A stretch of DNA of 64,000 nt from the NCBI GenBank assembly GCA_964023275.1, contig OZ029925.1, positions 11,336,684-11,400,683 of the forward strand. The letters run 5' to 3'. The translations under genes and the position numbers were made by a program. Below are positions 1 through 11,300 of the stretch, piece after piece; position 1 is the first letter of the stretch, and every line of letters starts with the position of its first letter. The notes under the pieces are model-generated. The model saw only the letters and a program-made list of their open reading frames with translations. It had not been told where the DNA came from and did not search any database. Source of the DNA: Norana najaformis. Lineage: Eukaryota > Annelida > Clitellata > Crassiclitellata > Hormogastridae.

Positions 1-126
1 AAATCAACAATCAAAAAAATTACTCATCCATATCCAGAAACCACTCATTCATATCCAAAACCAGTCAACCACATCCAAAACCACTCACCCTTATTCAAAA
101 ACTACTCAATATTCGAAGTTGCTCAC

Positions 127-3100
127 CTGTATCTCTGTTTCGATGCTTTTGCACTCCGCCTTGAGTCTCTCAAGGTCTCCAGTTCGGTTGTAATGAGTAT
201 CACGTAGTCGTTTGAGCTCCAAGTTCATCGCCACAACACTGCGCTCTTCCTGCTCCAGCAGCTCAACGAGTCGAGCGCTTCGTTCGGCTGCACTCATCTT
301 AGCATCCTGAGTGCGCTGCAGTTTCACTTGCAGGTCCTCAACTGTTGACTTAGCATTGCGCAGTCTAATCAGGTTAAAATGAGCAAATTATTATAACTAA
401 TTAATTAATTTATTATTTCTCATATTTATGAAGCAGCAGTATCTAACAACAGGAATCAGTTGATGGTGCTTTCAATATCATTAATACTACAGCAGTTACC
501 ACCACTAACGCCACCACTAATACCAATAACACCACTACCATCTCCACCTCCAATACTACCACTACTACCACTATTAGCACCACCACCAATATTGGTGGTG
601 TTGGTAATTTCTTAGACCAAAAAGATCCACTAATTAAATTAAATTAATAAAAATAAAGAAACACAAGAAACAAATAAGCAAACAAAAAATAAATTCACAA
701 AATAAACAAAATAAATAAATAAATGATTTCAACAAAACAATGCTAACTTATTGTTCTTCTCCACAATTTCCTGTTTCTGTTGCGTGACTTCAATCCGGGT
801 CACTTCAAGATCAGAGGCCGTGCGATCAACTGTCCTCTTCAGGGTCTCCACCTGTAATGGTGAGTGAAGGTAAAGTAACACTGGAAAGTTAGGGAAGGTA
901 AAAGAAGTTCAAGGGAAGTATGTAAAGGAAGGTAATATTAAGCAATGGAAGTAAGGTAACCACTGAAGGTAAGGTAAGAAAGGAAGGTAAGAGAAGGAAA
1001 GGCACCAAGCGAAGGTAATGTAACAGTGGAAGGATAGCAAGGTAAGGTAACCATGGAAGTTAAAGTAAGGCAACATAAAGTAAGGGAAGGTAAAGTAACA
1101 ATAGAAGGGAAGTACTAAGTTTCAGCGGAAGACTGTTCAAGTAGGACTGTGCTCCCCAATTTCAGATCTCGGCTCAACCCCTACAGTTCTATGTACCTTG
1201 CCCAGCCATAGAGTAAGCATTTTAGTAAGGCTGTGGCATACCTCACTTTGGAATTCATCTCGCTGTTTCTCAGCCTGCTGAAATTCAGTCTTGACTCGAG
1301 CAACATCACGCGACGCTCGCTTGATTCGTTCCTCGAGGTCCCTGTTATTGGCGATTTCATCCTGGAGGAACTGCTCCTTCTCCTTGCACTGGTTCTCTTT
1401 GCTGCGCACCTCTGCCTTAGTTGTCTCCAGTTCCTGCAACAAAAAACAGCTTAAATTAAGACTAATTAGGTAAGATTAGATTAAAATTGGGTTGGGTTCA
1501 AGTTAGATTGGAATAGGTAATTTTAAATTCAGATATGATTCGACTAAAATTAGAATAAGATTTGATTAAGATTAAGATTAAACTGACCAGTGCAAGAATG
1601 TTCATCTCTTCGTCTCTCCTGGCCATCTGGTCGATCGTCTGTTCCCATCGATGTAGAAGTTCCTGACGTTCCAGGTGAGCTTTCCGAAACTCCTCGGCTG
1701 TCTTATCTAGTTCTACCTGTAACACACATTAAACTGGACTGTAATGTAAAGAAGCATTTACATAGCACCATAGTAAGCAAAGTGCGACAAACTGCAATTT
1801 TAAACAGCTGCATATGGAGCAAGGTAAGACATGGTTAGATAAGGAAGGGATAGGTAAGGTAAGATGACATGAAGATAGTATACGATAAGGAAAGGAAAGA
1901 CAAAGTAAAGTAAGGAACTTAAAGGGTATTATACAGTAACATAAGAGAAATAAGATAAGGTAAGGCAAAGTAAATAAGGAAAGTAAAGTAACATACGGTG
2001 AAGGAAGATAAGGTAAGGTGAAGAACTTCTAGCATATTATAAGAAAAAAGTTAATCAACTAAAGTCAAGTAGGTAAAGTAAGATAAATTAAGGTATGCTA
2101 AGAAAAGTAAAGTACAGGTAAGGTGAGGAACTTGTATGGTATTATAAGATCAGGTTAGATAAACTAAGATAAGGTAAGATAAAGTAAGACAAGGTACAAT
2201 AAGGATTAGAAAGGTAAGAGACTTAACCTGTGCAGTCTGGGTTTCCATATTTTCGTGGTCCAGCTGCCGTTTCTTCTTGGCCAACTCCTCAGTCATGTTA
2301 CTGATTTTAAAGTTTATTTCCTAAAGAAAAAAAAAACAAAAGTCTCTGTAAGTTGAAAGCAATTCAAATTTAGGCTTAATTGTGAACTGGTATAATTAAT
2401 TTAAGTTGTTCTACGTGCCCTACCGTATTTCACCTCCTTACCACACCAGACCAATGCCTTCCTTGATTTGATCATACCATGCCTTGCCTTCTTCACCAAA
2501 CCTTGTGACCCATATACCTATGGATCCACATACCACTTGATCAATTACATCTTACCAGTTACCTCTTAACTAATTAACTCAGGATCCAATTACCTACTTT
2601 CTGACACAGTTACCTCTATCCTAAAGTACCTCAAGACCCCATGACCCCACAACTCACATACCTCTCCAGCTACCGACCTCTTGACGTACAGACCTCAGCT
2701 GACAACATGACCCAAGCAAGTGACCTACTGACCCGAATCTTTTCCTCGTCCTCACGAGTGTACCGAGCAAGGGTCATAGCATCATCATCACGGCGACGGC
2801 ACTCCTTGAGCCAGGCATCAAGAGCCTGGTTGTCCCAGTTTGTCTGTGACTTCTTCTCCTCCAGGCGCTGTGTCTGCTTGAAGATCGTGTTCTGTAAAGA
2901 CCGGAACAGCCGATTAGAACAAGCAGTGAAACACAGGGCAGCTGATTGCAGAACAGAATACAGAATAGAACAGGCAGTAGAATACAGAACAGAATATAGA
3001 ATAGAAGACACAAGAGAACACACAATAGAATTCAGAACAGAACACAGAATAGAATAAAGAATAAGATGAACAAAAAACACAGAATAGAACAAAGAACTGA

Positions 3101-4846
3101 ATGAAGTACAAAAGAACAAGAAGCTCAATGAACATATGAATGGAATGAATGGACGAACAGAAAGCTTACTATGTAGCTTACAGTCTCTCTTATTACGGGG
3201 TACCAGTTATTTACTACCATCGGCAGCATCTCATTATTAGAAAAAAATGCACAGCACTACCACATACCAAAATCAGTTACAAATACATGTAAGAACCTTA
3301 TCTGTAATGTATTTCGGAATACTGTTCTGTATTTATATAAAATTATATTATGCTTAGATAACTCAATTATTTATATAAATAAGAACCTCACCTCAAAGAA
3401 GTTCTTCTTTTCTTTCTGGTCCTGCAACTCCTTGTCCAGTTTTCCAAGTTCCTGACGGATCCGACCGGTCTCCCTCTCTGCGACCTTCTGAAGGTGAACC
3501 TCTGAGTCCAAGGCCTTGACCTGAGCCTTTCGCAAGGCCTAGACACAAAAGAGAGTACAGGGCAGTGAAACACAAAATTAAGCATAGAATAAAATATAGA
3601 CTAGCAATCACGCATAAGCAGCGTGAAACTCTTGAAATTACCACTGCTACTACTACTACACTACTAATTCTACTACTACTACTACTTCTACCATACTACT
3701 GCTGCTACTACTACTACTACTACTACTATCATAATTATTTTTTATTATTATTATCATCGTTATCACCATCATCATCATTATTATCATTAATAAACCAAAG
3801 GTGACATGGCCCAATTAGCCCCATGATCTACCCTTGGGTGTGTGTATATACCTGGGTGTGGTCGAGTTCAGTGCAGACATTTTTTAGATGTTCCTGAAGG
3901 TTATAGACTCGATCTCCATCCTGTGCTAACTTTCCCTGCAGCACCAACAGCTGTTTCTTGCGATTCAGAATCTGAAATCACAATGTGTCTGGAATCAATA
4001 AAACAGTTTAGAGATAAATTTTTGGGTATTGTCTACATAGAGATGATGATTAAATGAGAGTGCTTTAATGAGTGAGCTGAGTGGGGTAGTGTATAGGATG
4101 AAACAAAGAGGTCCACGAACAGACCCTTGTGGAATTCCATAGGTGAGAGGATATGACTGAAATAGGGCTACTGATGGTTTAATACAGAAGGCGCAGGAGG
4201 AGAGGTAGGATTGTATTCAGAGGAGAGCAACATCATTTAATCCAAACCAAGTTGACAGTCTTTAAAGTAAGATGCTGTGATCAACGGTACCAACGGCTGT
4301 TGAAATATTGAGGAGGCAAAGGTAAAAAACCTGTTGATCAGAGATGGCAGAAAACAAGTTAATTGTAGAGGGAAATGGGTGGGGTTTCAGTTGAGTGCCT
4401 TAGGGCTAATCCCGACTGGTGTGGGTTAAGGAGTGAGTTGGAAGTCAGGTAGTCATAGTTCTGAGATAGGACAATACGTTGAGGCAATTTTAAATGAAAG
4501 ACTGGTTATAAACAGTTGTGCAGATAGAAATGACTGGGATAAGGCTTCCGCAGTGTTCGTGAATAAGCCGGTGCCCTGCGCTTAGTTTTTAAGTACCTAG
4601 CGCTTTAGTAATTTTGAGTTTACGAATACGATTACGAAAGTATTTCTTTATCGTGTGATTGTTGCGTGAGAAGAGGGATGATCCGAAAGGAGAAGGGGCA
4701 TCAGCAGGTAGAACAAATTAGATAATATTAGATTAGACCACCTCATCCTCAAGATGTTTATTCTCGGCGTTTGCGACTGGAATGGCAAACGAATTGTTCC
4801 ATCCAATCTCATTTAGAATCGTCTGAGGCATGCCCTGCTGCGGCAT
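127..4846 (-). CDS. CCDC39: CCDC39 (coiled-coil domain-containing 39), N-terminal part, 9 exons, runs off left edge
   Basis: CCDC39 pairs with CCDC40 as the 96-nm ruler of motile cilia, which sets inner dynein arm and nexin-dynein placement. Coding exons in transcript order: 4846-4742, 3971-3852, 3538-3392, 2891-2733, 2320-2228, 1716-1588, 1433-1242, 851-748, 364-127. All borders are GT/AG and phases agree (0 throughout, except phase 2 between the last two). That gives 429 codons with no stop; human CCDC39 is about 940 residues. Recognisable stretches are FAIPVANAENKHLEDE in exon 1, NWDNQALDAWL in exon 4, and LDKTAEEFRKAHLERQELL in exon 6. The protein is almost all charged heptad coiled coil. 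The start at 4846-4844 is supported by an in-frame TAG about 33 nt upstream. Residues beyond exon 9 must lie left of the window. What is seen is the reading frame and splice sites; the identity rests on family recall and is strong. Confidence 0.93.
860..1120. repeat. Degenerate GGTAA pentanucleotide tract (CCDC39 intron)
   Basis: The plus strand reads as diverged repeats of AGGTAAGGTAA with interruptions, filling most of the intron between the exons ending at 851 and starting at 1242. On the transcribed strand this is TTACC/CCTTA, a pyrimidine-rich run. A second tract of the same kind lies at about 1820-2220 in the next intron. Confidence 0.7.
3640..3790. repeat. (CTA)n / (ATT)n microsatellite cluster
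   Basis: This is a run of mostly perfect CTA trinucleotides followed by ATT and ATC trinucleotides inside a CCDC39 intron. Comparable trinucleotide or dinucleotide runs occur at about 11165-11220, 18580-18720, 18840-18880, 20400-20540, 42230-42300, 44770-45090, 53390-53420 and 53730-53790. No coding content is seen in them; the apparent long frames there are simple-sequence artefacts. Confidence 0.8.
4020..4560 (-). mobile_element. Decayed LINE reverse transcriptase fragment in CCDC39 intron 1
   Basis: Read on the minus strand, the stretch around 4330-4020 gives recognisable reverse transcriptase pieces: STAVGTVDHSILL, then RLSTWFG, then YGIPQGSVRGPLCFILYT, then HHLYVDNTQ. These match the usual order of a LINE RT (DLSAAFDTVDH, GVPQGSVLGPLLF, then the YADD box). 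The catalytic YADD appears as YVDN, and in-frame stops interrupt it. This is therefore a dead relic in an intron, in the same orientation as the gene. Outer limits are approximate. Confidence 0.75.
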
Positions 4847-4861
4847 CGTCAGATTTTCTCC

Positions 4862-4868
4862 GTAAACA
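4862..4868. promoter_or_regulatory. Forkhead (FOXJ1-type) motif next to the CCDC39 start
   Basis: GTAAACA reads on the plus strand about 16 nt upstream of the CCDC39 start codon, with a second forkhead-like ATAAACA near 4939-4946. RTAAACA is the known forkhead core. FOXJ1 and RFX factors jointly drive motile cilia genes, so the sites fit this gene. Short motifs occur by chance, and the first may lie within the 5' UTR, so function is only inferred. Confidence 0.35.
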
Positions 4869-5272
4869 AGAAAATTCTAATCAAAATACTCGACAACTAC
4901 AACGAAATAGTTATCCTTCAGTAGCATCCCCGACCCCGCATAAACATCAACAACTACAACTTCGTCGTCTTAGAAACAAACCACGTGGTACGTTGCCAAG
5001 ATACACTCAATAGGTGTCGCTGTAATTTGTTTTCTCCGTCGTATAACGATACTAAAATTACACAATTAGAAATGACACTTCAGCAAGTTGCTTTAATCCG
5101 TAAGAAGTGTAGGCCTACAGGTCGTGGCTTATTTCTGAGATTTTATTCTCGACCTAGCACGGTTCGTTCACGGGAACTTTAAAAAGACGTGACGCCCATT
5201 CGAAAGGGCAGCTGCGGTGAAGGATCTCACCCGATTAATTCATTGGAAAATGGGTAGGGTCGAGGCCATACT

Positions 5273-5286
5273 GTTGCTATGGAAAC
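5273..5286. promoter_or_regulatory. RFX X-box-like site upstream of CCDC39
   Basis: GTTGCTATGGAAAC departs from the palindromic X-box GTTGCCATGGCAAC at only two of 14 positions. It sits 427 nt upstream of the CCDC39 start codon. RFX2/RFX3 X-boxes are an established mark of ciliary gene promoters. The match, spacing and type of gene agree. The next feature upstream is the 3' tail of a LINE starting at about 5322, so the site lies in the last non-repeat stretch before the repeats. Confidence 0.6.
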
Positions 5287-5321
5287 ATATGTAGGCCTAC
5301 ATTTATAAAACTAGATAATAC

Positions 5322-5935
5322 TGATCGTAATCGTAATCTCGAGATTTCTACAGCGGCCAACGAAAGCTAAGTCGCGGGAACCAGCTTATTCACAGGCGCT
5401 CAGTCAAAACAAAATCGATAGGCAAAAGGGTCGGTTCCAGGTCAAGATCCAGGAGTCAGGAAGTCGGACGGCTACGGTGGATGGTGTTGAAATTGAAGCG
5501 AGAAGAGAGATAAGGGGAAGAGGAAGAATCAGGATAAGATTTTTGGAAAAGAAGTGTTTTCAGTCTTGAGTGAAAGACCTGCGCAGAAATTGAAAGAGAT
5601 GAAGTGTTGGTGAGTTTGTATGATGGACCAAACAACTGTCGCAATTCTGGCGGGAGTTTATTCCAGAGGGGTGGGGCAGCTATGGCTTTGGCGCGATTTC
5701 CAAATTTTAAGGATGAGGTGACGGGAGGGCAAAGAAGTGTTAGCGGGTTGAACGGAGTGGTTGGATTGTAAATAAATGACAAAGATAGGAGGGTTGGGAG
5801 GATTGAAGTGTGTTGTAGGTGAGGGATAAGACTTTGTACTCTATTCGTTCAGGTATTTTAAGCCAGTGAAGTGATTTCAGAACAGGAGTGATGTGATGGA
5901 ATTTGGGAGATTTTAAATGCGAGCGCGAGACTAAG
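5322..5935 (-). mobile_element. 5'-truncated non-LTR retrotransposon, family A, with (ATTACG)n tail
   Basis: The minus strand encodes a LINE C-terminal region: [19 protein letters not shown], then APPLWNKLPPELRQL, then FHSRLKTLLFQKSYPD. The 3' end at about 5322 finishes in GATTACGATTACGAT, a short tandem tail of the kind seen in CR1/L2-like elements. Other family A copies lie at 28164-28255, 61480-61825 and 63187-64000, with a diverged one at 29205-29765. All five have the same orientation, and those with a visible 5' end break at different points. Frameshifts split the protein, so this copy is inactive. Confidence 0.85.
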
Positions 5936-7139
5936 CTGCCCTCCGCCACATGGGACGGGTCTTACATAACGAACGCCCTCAAGAAGTGAACTACTTTGGA
6001 ACTCTCCTTCCCCCTGCCCGCATTTGGCTTTACCTTTCCCACCCCACCCCTTTGCGGAAGTGCGCATGCCAAGTGAGTACTAAGGCCTAGAACAGGTTAT
6101 CCTGTTGACCTTGCGCTGCTAGCGCTAATATGGGGTGGGGTATTTGATATTGCCGCTTCCAGCACAGGGACTCTAATTATATGCAGCGCAATACAGACCG
6201 CTTCCCGACTTATGTTGGTTTACGGTACAGGCTGTACAGAAATAACAGTATAAAATTTAGACGTGGACGTCCGCATTGGAAAAACCCTCCTTCCCTCGCC
6301 CGCAATGTCTAACTCCTATCTTCCCCTCTTAGCGGACATCGTTTATAGGCGACCCCTTAATGTTTCAGAACTTCTTTAAAGACTATTCAATTTTAGATTT
6401 GATAGGCTTTGTATGTTCCCTTCTTAAAACCTTTGTTCTGTATTGGATTCTTTTTTAAAAAAAACAACAACGTCACATTAAGATTTCTTGGTTTGTCGTT
6501 AACAAAAAGCCATTCATTTAAAAGAGAAACTGTCCAGTCAGAGTCTCTTCAAACCACAGATTCAAGTCATATATAGGCCTACATGCATGTATGTATCATG
6601 CCAAAATTCTATCCAGCCAGCACACATTTTGGGACAATGTTGGCCAGCATTAGGACACTTTCACAATGCGTGTATGCTAGCTGGGAGTAGCCTAAATGAC
6701 GTCATCAGCATGCAAATAATTCAAACTGCATGAAACAGTAAGTTAATAATATGTCCACTAACAAGCAACAGATGCTACTAGCATGTGGATGCCATTGCAG
6801 ATAGCAGTTCATGGCATCAGAAAAATGCTAATAACAGTTCCGTGCTACAGGGTACATGTTATCACAGCAACATATCGTCATAAAAATTTTATAATGCGTA
6901 CATTTATATACTGCCACTTTATAAAGACAAGTAACAATCAAAGGTGCTACGCAATCTAGATAGTTTGTGCAGATGTGTGACCTTGGTCAAGCAGTGGCGC
7001 AACCTTGCAAATTATAAACCAACAAGACAACTGGCGGGTTGCATATAAGTGCTGTTAAGCAGCCAGATGGATAGAGGAAAGGAGGGAGACCGCAACTGGG
7101 AAGCAAAATCAATGGGGAGCAAGGGCATTTTCCCCACAC
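5936..7139. other. Intergenic, no gene recognised
   Basis: No exon-like frame with splice sites or known domain was found here on either strand. The stretch at 5940-6330 is relatively GC-rich compared with its surroundings, and the rest is AT-rich. A TATAC-containing repeat 3' end of the GCGCTATATAAAT family sits near 6898-6925. Confidence 0.5.
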
Positions 7140-7300
7140 CGGGCATTTGACTGAACTACGTTTCGCAGATGCCCAGCACAGGAGAGGTTAGCGGTTTATT
7201 ACAGGACCTGACACAGTGGACCCGAGTAGAGATGGCTCGAGCCCTGTACACTCCTAGTTGCAAGGTGAGCAATCAACCACTACGCCACCACGTCATGTAA
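7140..7300 (-). mobile_element. tRNA-derived SINE head
   Basis: On the minus strand an internal RNA polymerase III promoter is visible. Box A is TGGCGTAGTGG (7287-7277) and box B is GGCTCGAGCCA (7243-7233), spaced as in a tRNA gene. The flanks do not fold into a normal tRNA, and the body continues into unrelated sequence. A SINE is therefore more likely than a tRNA gene. The 3' limit is not clear. Confidence 0.6.
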
Positions 7301-8230
7301 CGTATGCACGTATCTAAGCATTTATATAGCGCCTTTTCACAACCTCTCTTAGGTCTGATAAGGAAACACACGATATGGCTGACAATGTTCTAAACAGTAT
7401 TTTGAAATGATCACAGATCTCTTTGATGAAATTAATTTGATAACAGAAGTTACTTATTAATTAGGAATAATAACAAAGCAGAGGAATAAGGTAATTAATC
7501 ACATTCTACATGAATGTGCTAATAAGTCACATTCCATGTAAATACTTTAGTCGCATTTCAAGTTTCACAATATGCTCATTAGTCACAATTATGTGCATCG
7601 CTTTATCCATGTAGCTATTTATATTTATATATTTTTATGTACATAGATTGCCAGAGTTACAATTTAGTAATAATTTAATGATATCAGTGAACATATAATT
7701 CCTCCTGTGTATCAAATATCTGGACCATGGTAATACTAATAATAATATCAATACTAGCAATAAATTAGTTAAATGCGACAACTTATTTAATTGAAACCAT
7801 AACTTATTATTACCAATTTACACCCTCTAAATTTTGATAGTAAAGAAATTACATTAAAAATTTACATTTTCATATAAGTGAAGGAAAACCATGCACCAGA
7901 CTTTTGAACGCTTCATTACTTTTTACGTATTTATGTCTTAATTTACAAATTGTCAGCATCGAAAAAGGAGTCAAGCAGCTGCATACTATGGTGAGGCTGG
8001 GACTTGGACATTTCATTCCAGGGTAACATTTTTTTGTCACTGTACAAATCACTTTACTGGCCTCTGGCAGAAAAACATCCCTTATCTGATCCTCTCATCC
8101 ACCAGCAACTGCTACAGAGCCAATCAATGGTTCCTGCTGCCATGTAAAACTGCAAGACAAAGAGAAGCAAAAACCTTGGGCCAAGCCAAACGAAGGATCT
8201 TGCTAAGGAAGATAGATTCATTTCTCAGTT
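7301..8230. other. Intergenic AT-rich DNA with repeat 3' ends
   Basis: At 7315-7345 there is a copy of the short repeat end ATTTATATAGCGCC, which recurs across the window. The remainder is AT-rich with no coding frame that I can support. Confidence 0.5.
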
Positions 8231-8236
8231 TTTATT
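8231..8236 (-). terminator. Candidate MAP3K4 poly(A) signal
   Basis: AATAAA on the minus strand lies 103 nt downstream of the MAP3K4 stop codon at 8339. It is the first canonical hexamer past the stop that I noticed. The cleavage site was not identified. Confidence 0.5.
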
Positions 8237-8338
8237 ACAACAGGTTTCAGTGGTATGGTTCTGGTGTCATGAAACAGATCAGTGTGTTCTAATTCATTGT
8301 TCCAACGTTGTTCTGAAATTCCATGTTCTAGCCATGAT

Positions 8339-11300
8339 CTATGGCTCCTCGTCATCAACCTGAAGGAGGAACATATAATGTAATAAAAATGTATGCAGAA
8401 CCCATATAATGTAATCCATGATTTATATGGAGCCTACACTTTGTAAAGAAATGTAATGCATTACATAAAGCAATACCCAATCCAAGCACTTAAATATCGC
8501 ACCTTGAGACCTCACAAAGCATTGCAATACGATTATCTAACAACCTATAAGGTGAGTTCTAAGATAAGCCACAAATGTTTCTCGAGCTGTTTGCGACGGA
8601 AAATCGTGAATTTTCATTCGAGGATTCTTCCACAAGGACAGTCCAGTGCACAAGAAAGCATGATGTGACCGAGTCATTGCGCAGTAGTGCAAGACCATCA
8701 CATCACCACAGACCACAGAACGCCGGGTTTATCAAGCTGGCTGGCTCGAGACAGGAATAAAAAGCTCCTCATACGTACGACGCATATATGTAATTATGTA
8801 ATGCAATGTATGTATATTTATATATCACCTTTACAACCTCAAGTATGATTGTATGTATGTATGACTGTATGCATCTGAACGTTTACATAGCACCCTTTAA
8901 GAACCTCACAGAGGCACTAAAACATGGCTGTCTGCATCTCACCATGACGAACTGGTGGTCCTTGAGTTGCGATGCGGTCCAGCGCAACTGAGGGTCAATC
9001 TCAAAGCAGTGACTCAGAAAGTCCTTTCCCTCCTCGCTGAGGAATGCCGGAACTGGTGGCGAGTTGCCCATTCCTACATGGAACATGATCTGGAACTTGC
9101 TTTCCATTTCTGGCCACGGGCGCTGGAACAACCAGAAAAATCCACGCCAATCAACATCCTAGTCAAATCTTATTAGAATCTAATTCAATTTTCTCATATG
9201 TAATCTAATCTAATTTTACCTTTTCTTTACCTTGCCTCTGATTCATGTCTGACATCTTATTATGTCCTATAATCTAAACAAATCTTATTATAAATCTAAT
9301 CATATCTATAAATGTAAAAAATTTTATTTTATTTTTTCTATAATATAAAGCTAATTATTATCTCATTTTATATAATCTAATCTAATCTATAATCTAGCTG
9401 TACCTTTTCTACACTTATTCTGTAATCTAATCTTATCGTTATTCTAAGCTATAATTTTGTATCACCCCAAATAAAGTGTCTTAATACATACATACATATA
9501 ATAATATGATTATTATTATTATTCTCTTACTACTTAACAGATTAGAGGCATCATAAAAGTGTGACTAGATTGGATTACAGGTCTGTAGATTAGACCAGAT
9601 CAGAGATTAGATTAGATGAGATCAGGTTTATACCTTGCCAGTGGCCATTTCGATAATTACACATGCCAGTCCCCAGATGTCAGCAGCTCGACCACAACCA
9701 TCTTGACTGTTTGCGATCACCTCAGGGGCCATGTATGCTAGGAAAACCAAACACCTCTTATGAATTCAAGCACAAATAGTTTCTAAAATTTTCCAGAATT
9801 TCCAAGAATTCTTAAATTTTTAGAACCTCTGCAAATTTATAGAATTTCCTGAATTTCTAGATTTCCAATAATTCATAGAATTTCTTAAAGTTCCAACACT
9901 TTAGAATTTCTTGGATCTCAAAAAATTTTAGGAATTCTCAGAATTTCCAAGAATTTTCCAAATTTCCATGAATTTCTTGAAATTCTAAGAATTTCTGGTA
10001 CGGCCAAAAGACAATTTCTCTGAGTGCTGTAGAAGTCATTGATCTGTATTGCTCACCTGGTGTTCCAACTCCAGGTGAGCAATACAGATCAATGACTTCT
10101 ACAGCACTCAGAGAAATTGTCTTTTGGCCGTACCAGAAATTCTTAGAATTTCAAGAAATTCATGGAAATTTGGAAAATTCTTGGAAATTCTGAGAATTCC
10201 TAAAATTTTTTGAGATCCAAGAAATTCTAAAGTGTTGGAACTTTAAGAAATTCTATGAATTATTGGAAATCTAGAAATTCAGGAAATTCTATAAATTTGC
10301 AGAGGTTCTAAAAATTTAAGAATTCTTGGAAATTCTGGAAAATTTTAGAAACTATTTGTGCTTGAATTCATAGGAAAACCAAACACCTCTTATGAATTCA
10401 AGCACACATAGTTTATAAAAATTTCCAGAATTTCCAAGAATTCTTAAATTTTTAGAACCTCTGCAAATTTATAGAATTTCCTGAATTTCTAGATTTCCAA
10501 TAATTCATAGAATTTCTTAAAGTTCCAACACTTTAGAATTTCTTGGATCTCAAAAAATTTTAGGAATTCTCAGAATTTCCAAGAATTTTCCAAATTTCCA
10601 TGAATTTCTTGAAATTCTAAGAATTTCTGGTACGGCCAAAAGACAATTTCTCTGAGTGCTGTAGAAGTCATTGATCTGTATTGCTCACCTGGTGTTCCAA
10701 CTCCAGGTTTCAGTTCTCCTGGCATCGTTGTATGATTCTTAAGTTTGGCCGAACATCCAAAGTCACCCAGTTTCACATGACCATCAGGAGTGAGGAACAC
10801 GTTCGCTCCTACAATCGCAGAAAACATTAAGAAATCAATAAAATTCATGATAAATGAATATCATCAACCACGACAAATGTTTGGTGATAAAAAGAAACAG
10901 TCAACCACAGATCAAATAAACCAACGATCAAATCATTAGCTGATCAATGACTTTCAAATAAATAAGTGAGTTAGCAAAAATCTCAAGAATTAAAGAAAAA
11001 TTATGACTTAACTATTAATAATCACTTAACATAACTTAGGTTAGCATAGTTAGGTTAACATCACCGTGTTTCTGATTATTTTTTCTTGAAACGACACTAG
11101 ACAAATAGTTTTATAAATAAAAAAACACTAAAAATGATGCTCAAAATAACAATAATAGCACTAATAATAACAGTGATGGTAATAATAATAATAATAATAA
11201 TAACAACAACAACAACAATAATTACAGAAATAATAGTTAAAAAACTTTCCTACCCCACGTAAAACAAAAACAACACAGACCATAATAAAAACACCAGTAA

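Larger units (their letters stand above)
4847..5321. other. CCDC39 5' UTR and promoter region
   Basis: This stretch of about 475 bp is bounded by the CCDC39 start codon and a LINE tail. It carries the X-box-like and forkhead motifs listed separately. I see no TATA box at a sensible place and no conserved open frame on the plus strand; the short plus-strand frames here show no known domain. The transcription start was not located. Confidence 0.45.

Noticed and set aside
1137-1230. Possible third SINE near a CCDC39 exon (GGGTTGAGCC on the minus strand)
   Set aside because: The box B match is poor and no box A is visible at the right distance.
2670-3135. Cys/Phe/Ser-rich minus-strand frames of 70-150 codons
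   Set aside because: They read through an AGAACAGAATA-type repeat next to the CCDC39 exon 2891-2733; only that exon is coding.
9770-10680. Heat-shock element array (GAATTTCCAAGAATTC motifs)
   Set aside because: The spacing between inverted GAA units is mostly three, not two, so it does not fit HSF binding. It looks like diverged AT-rich repeats that were then triplicated.
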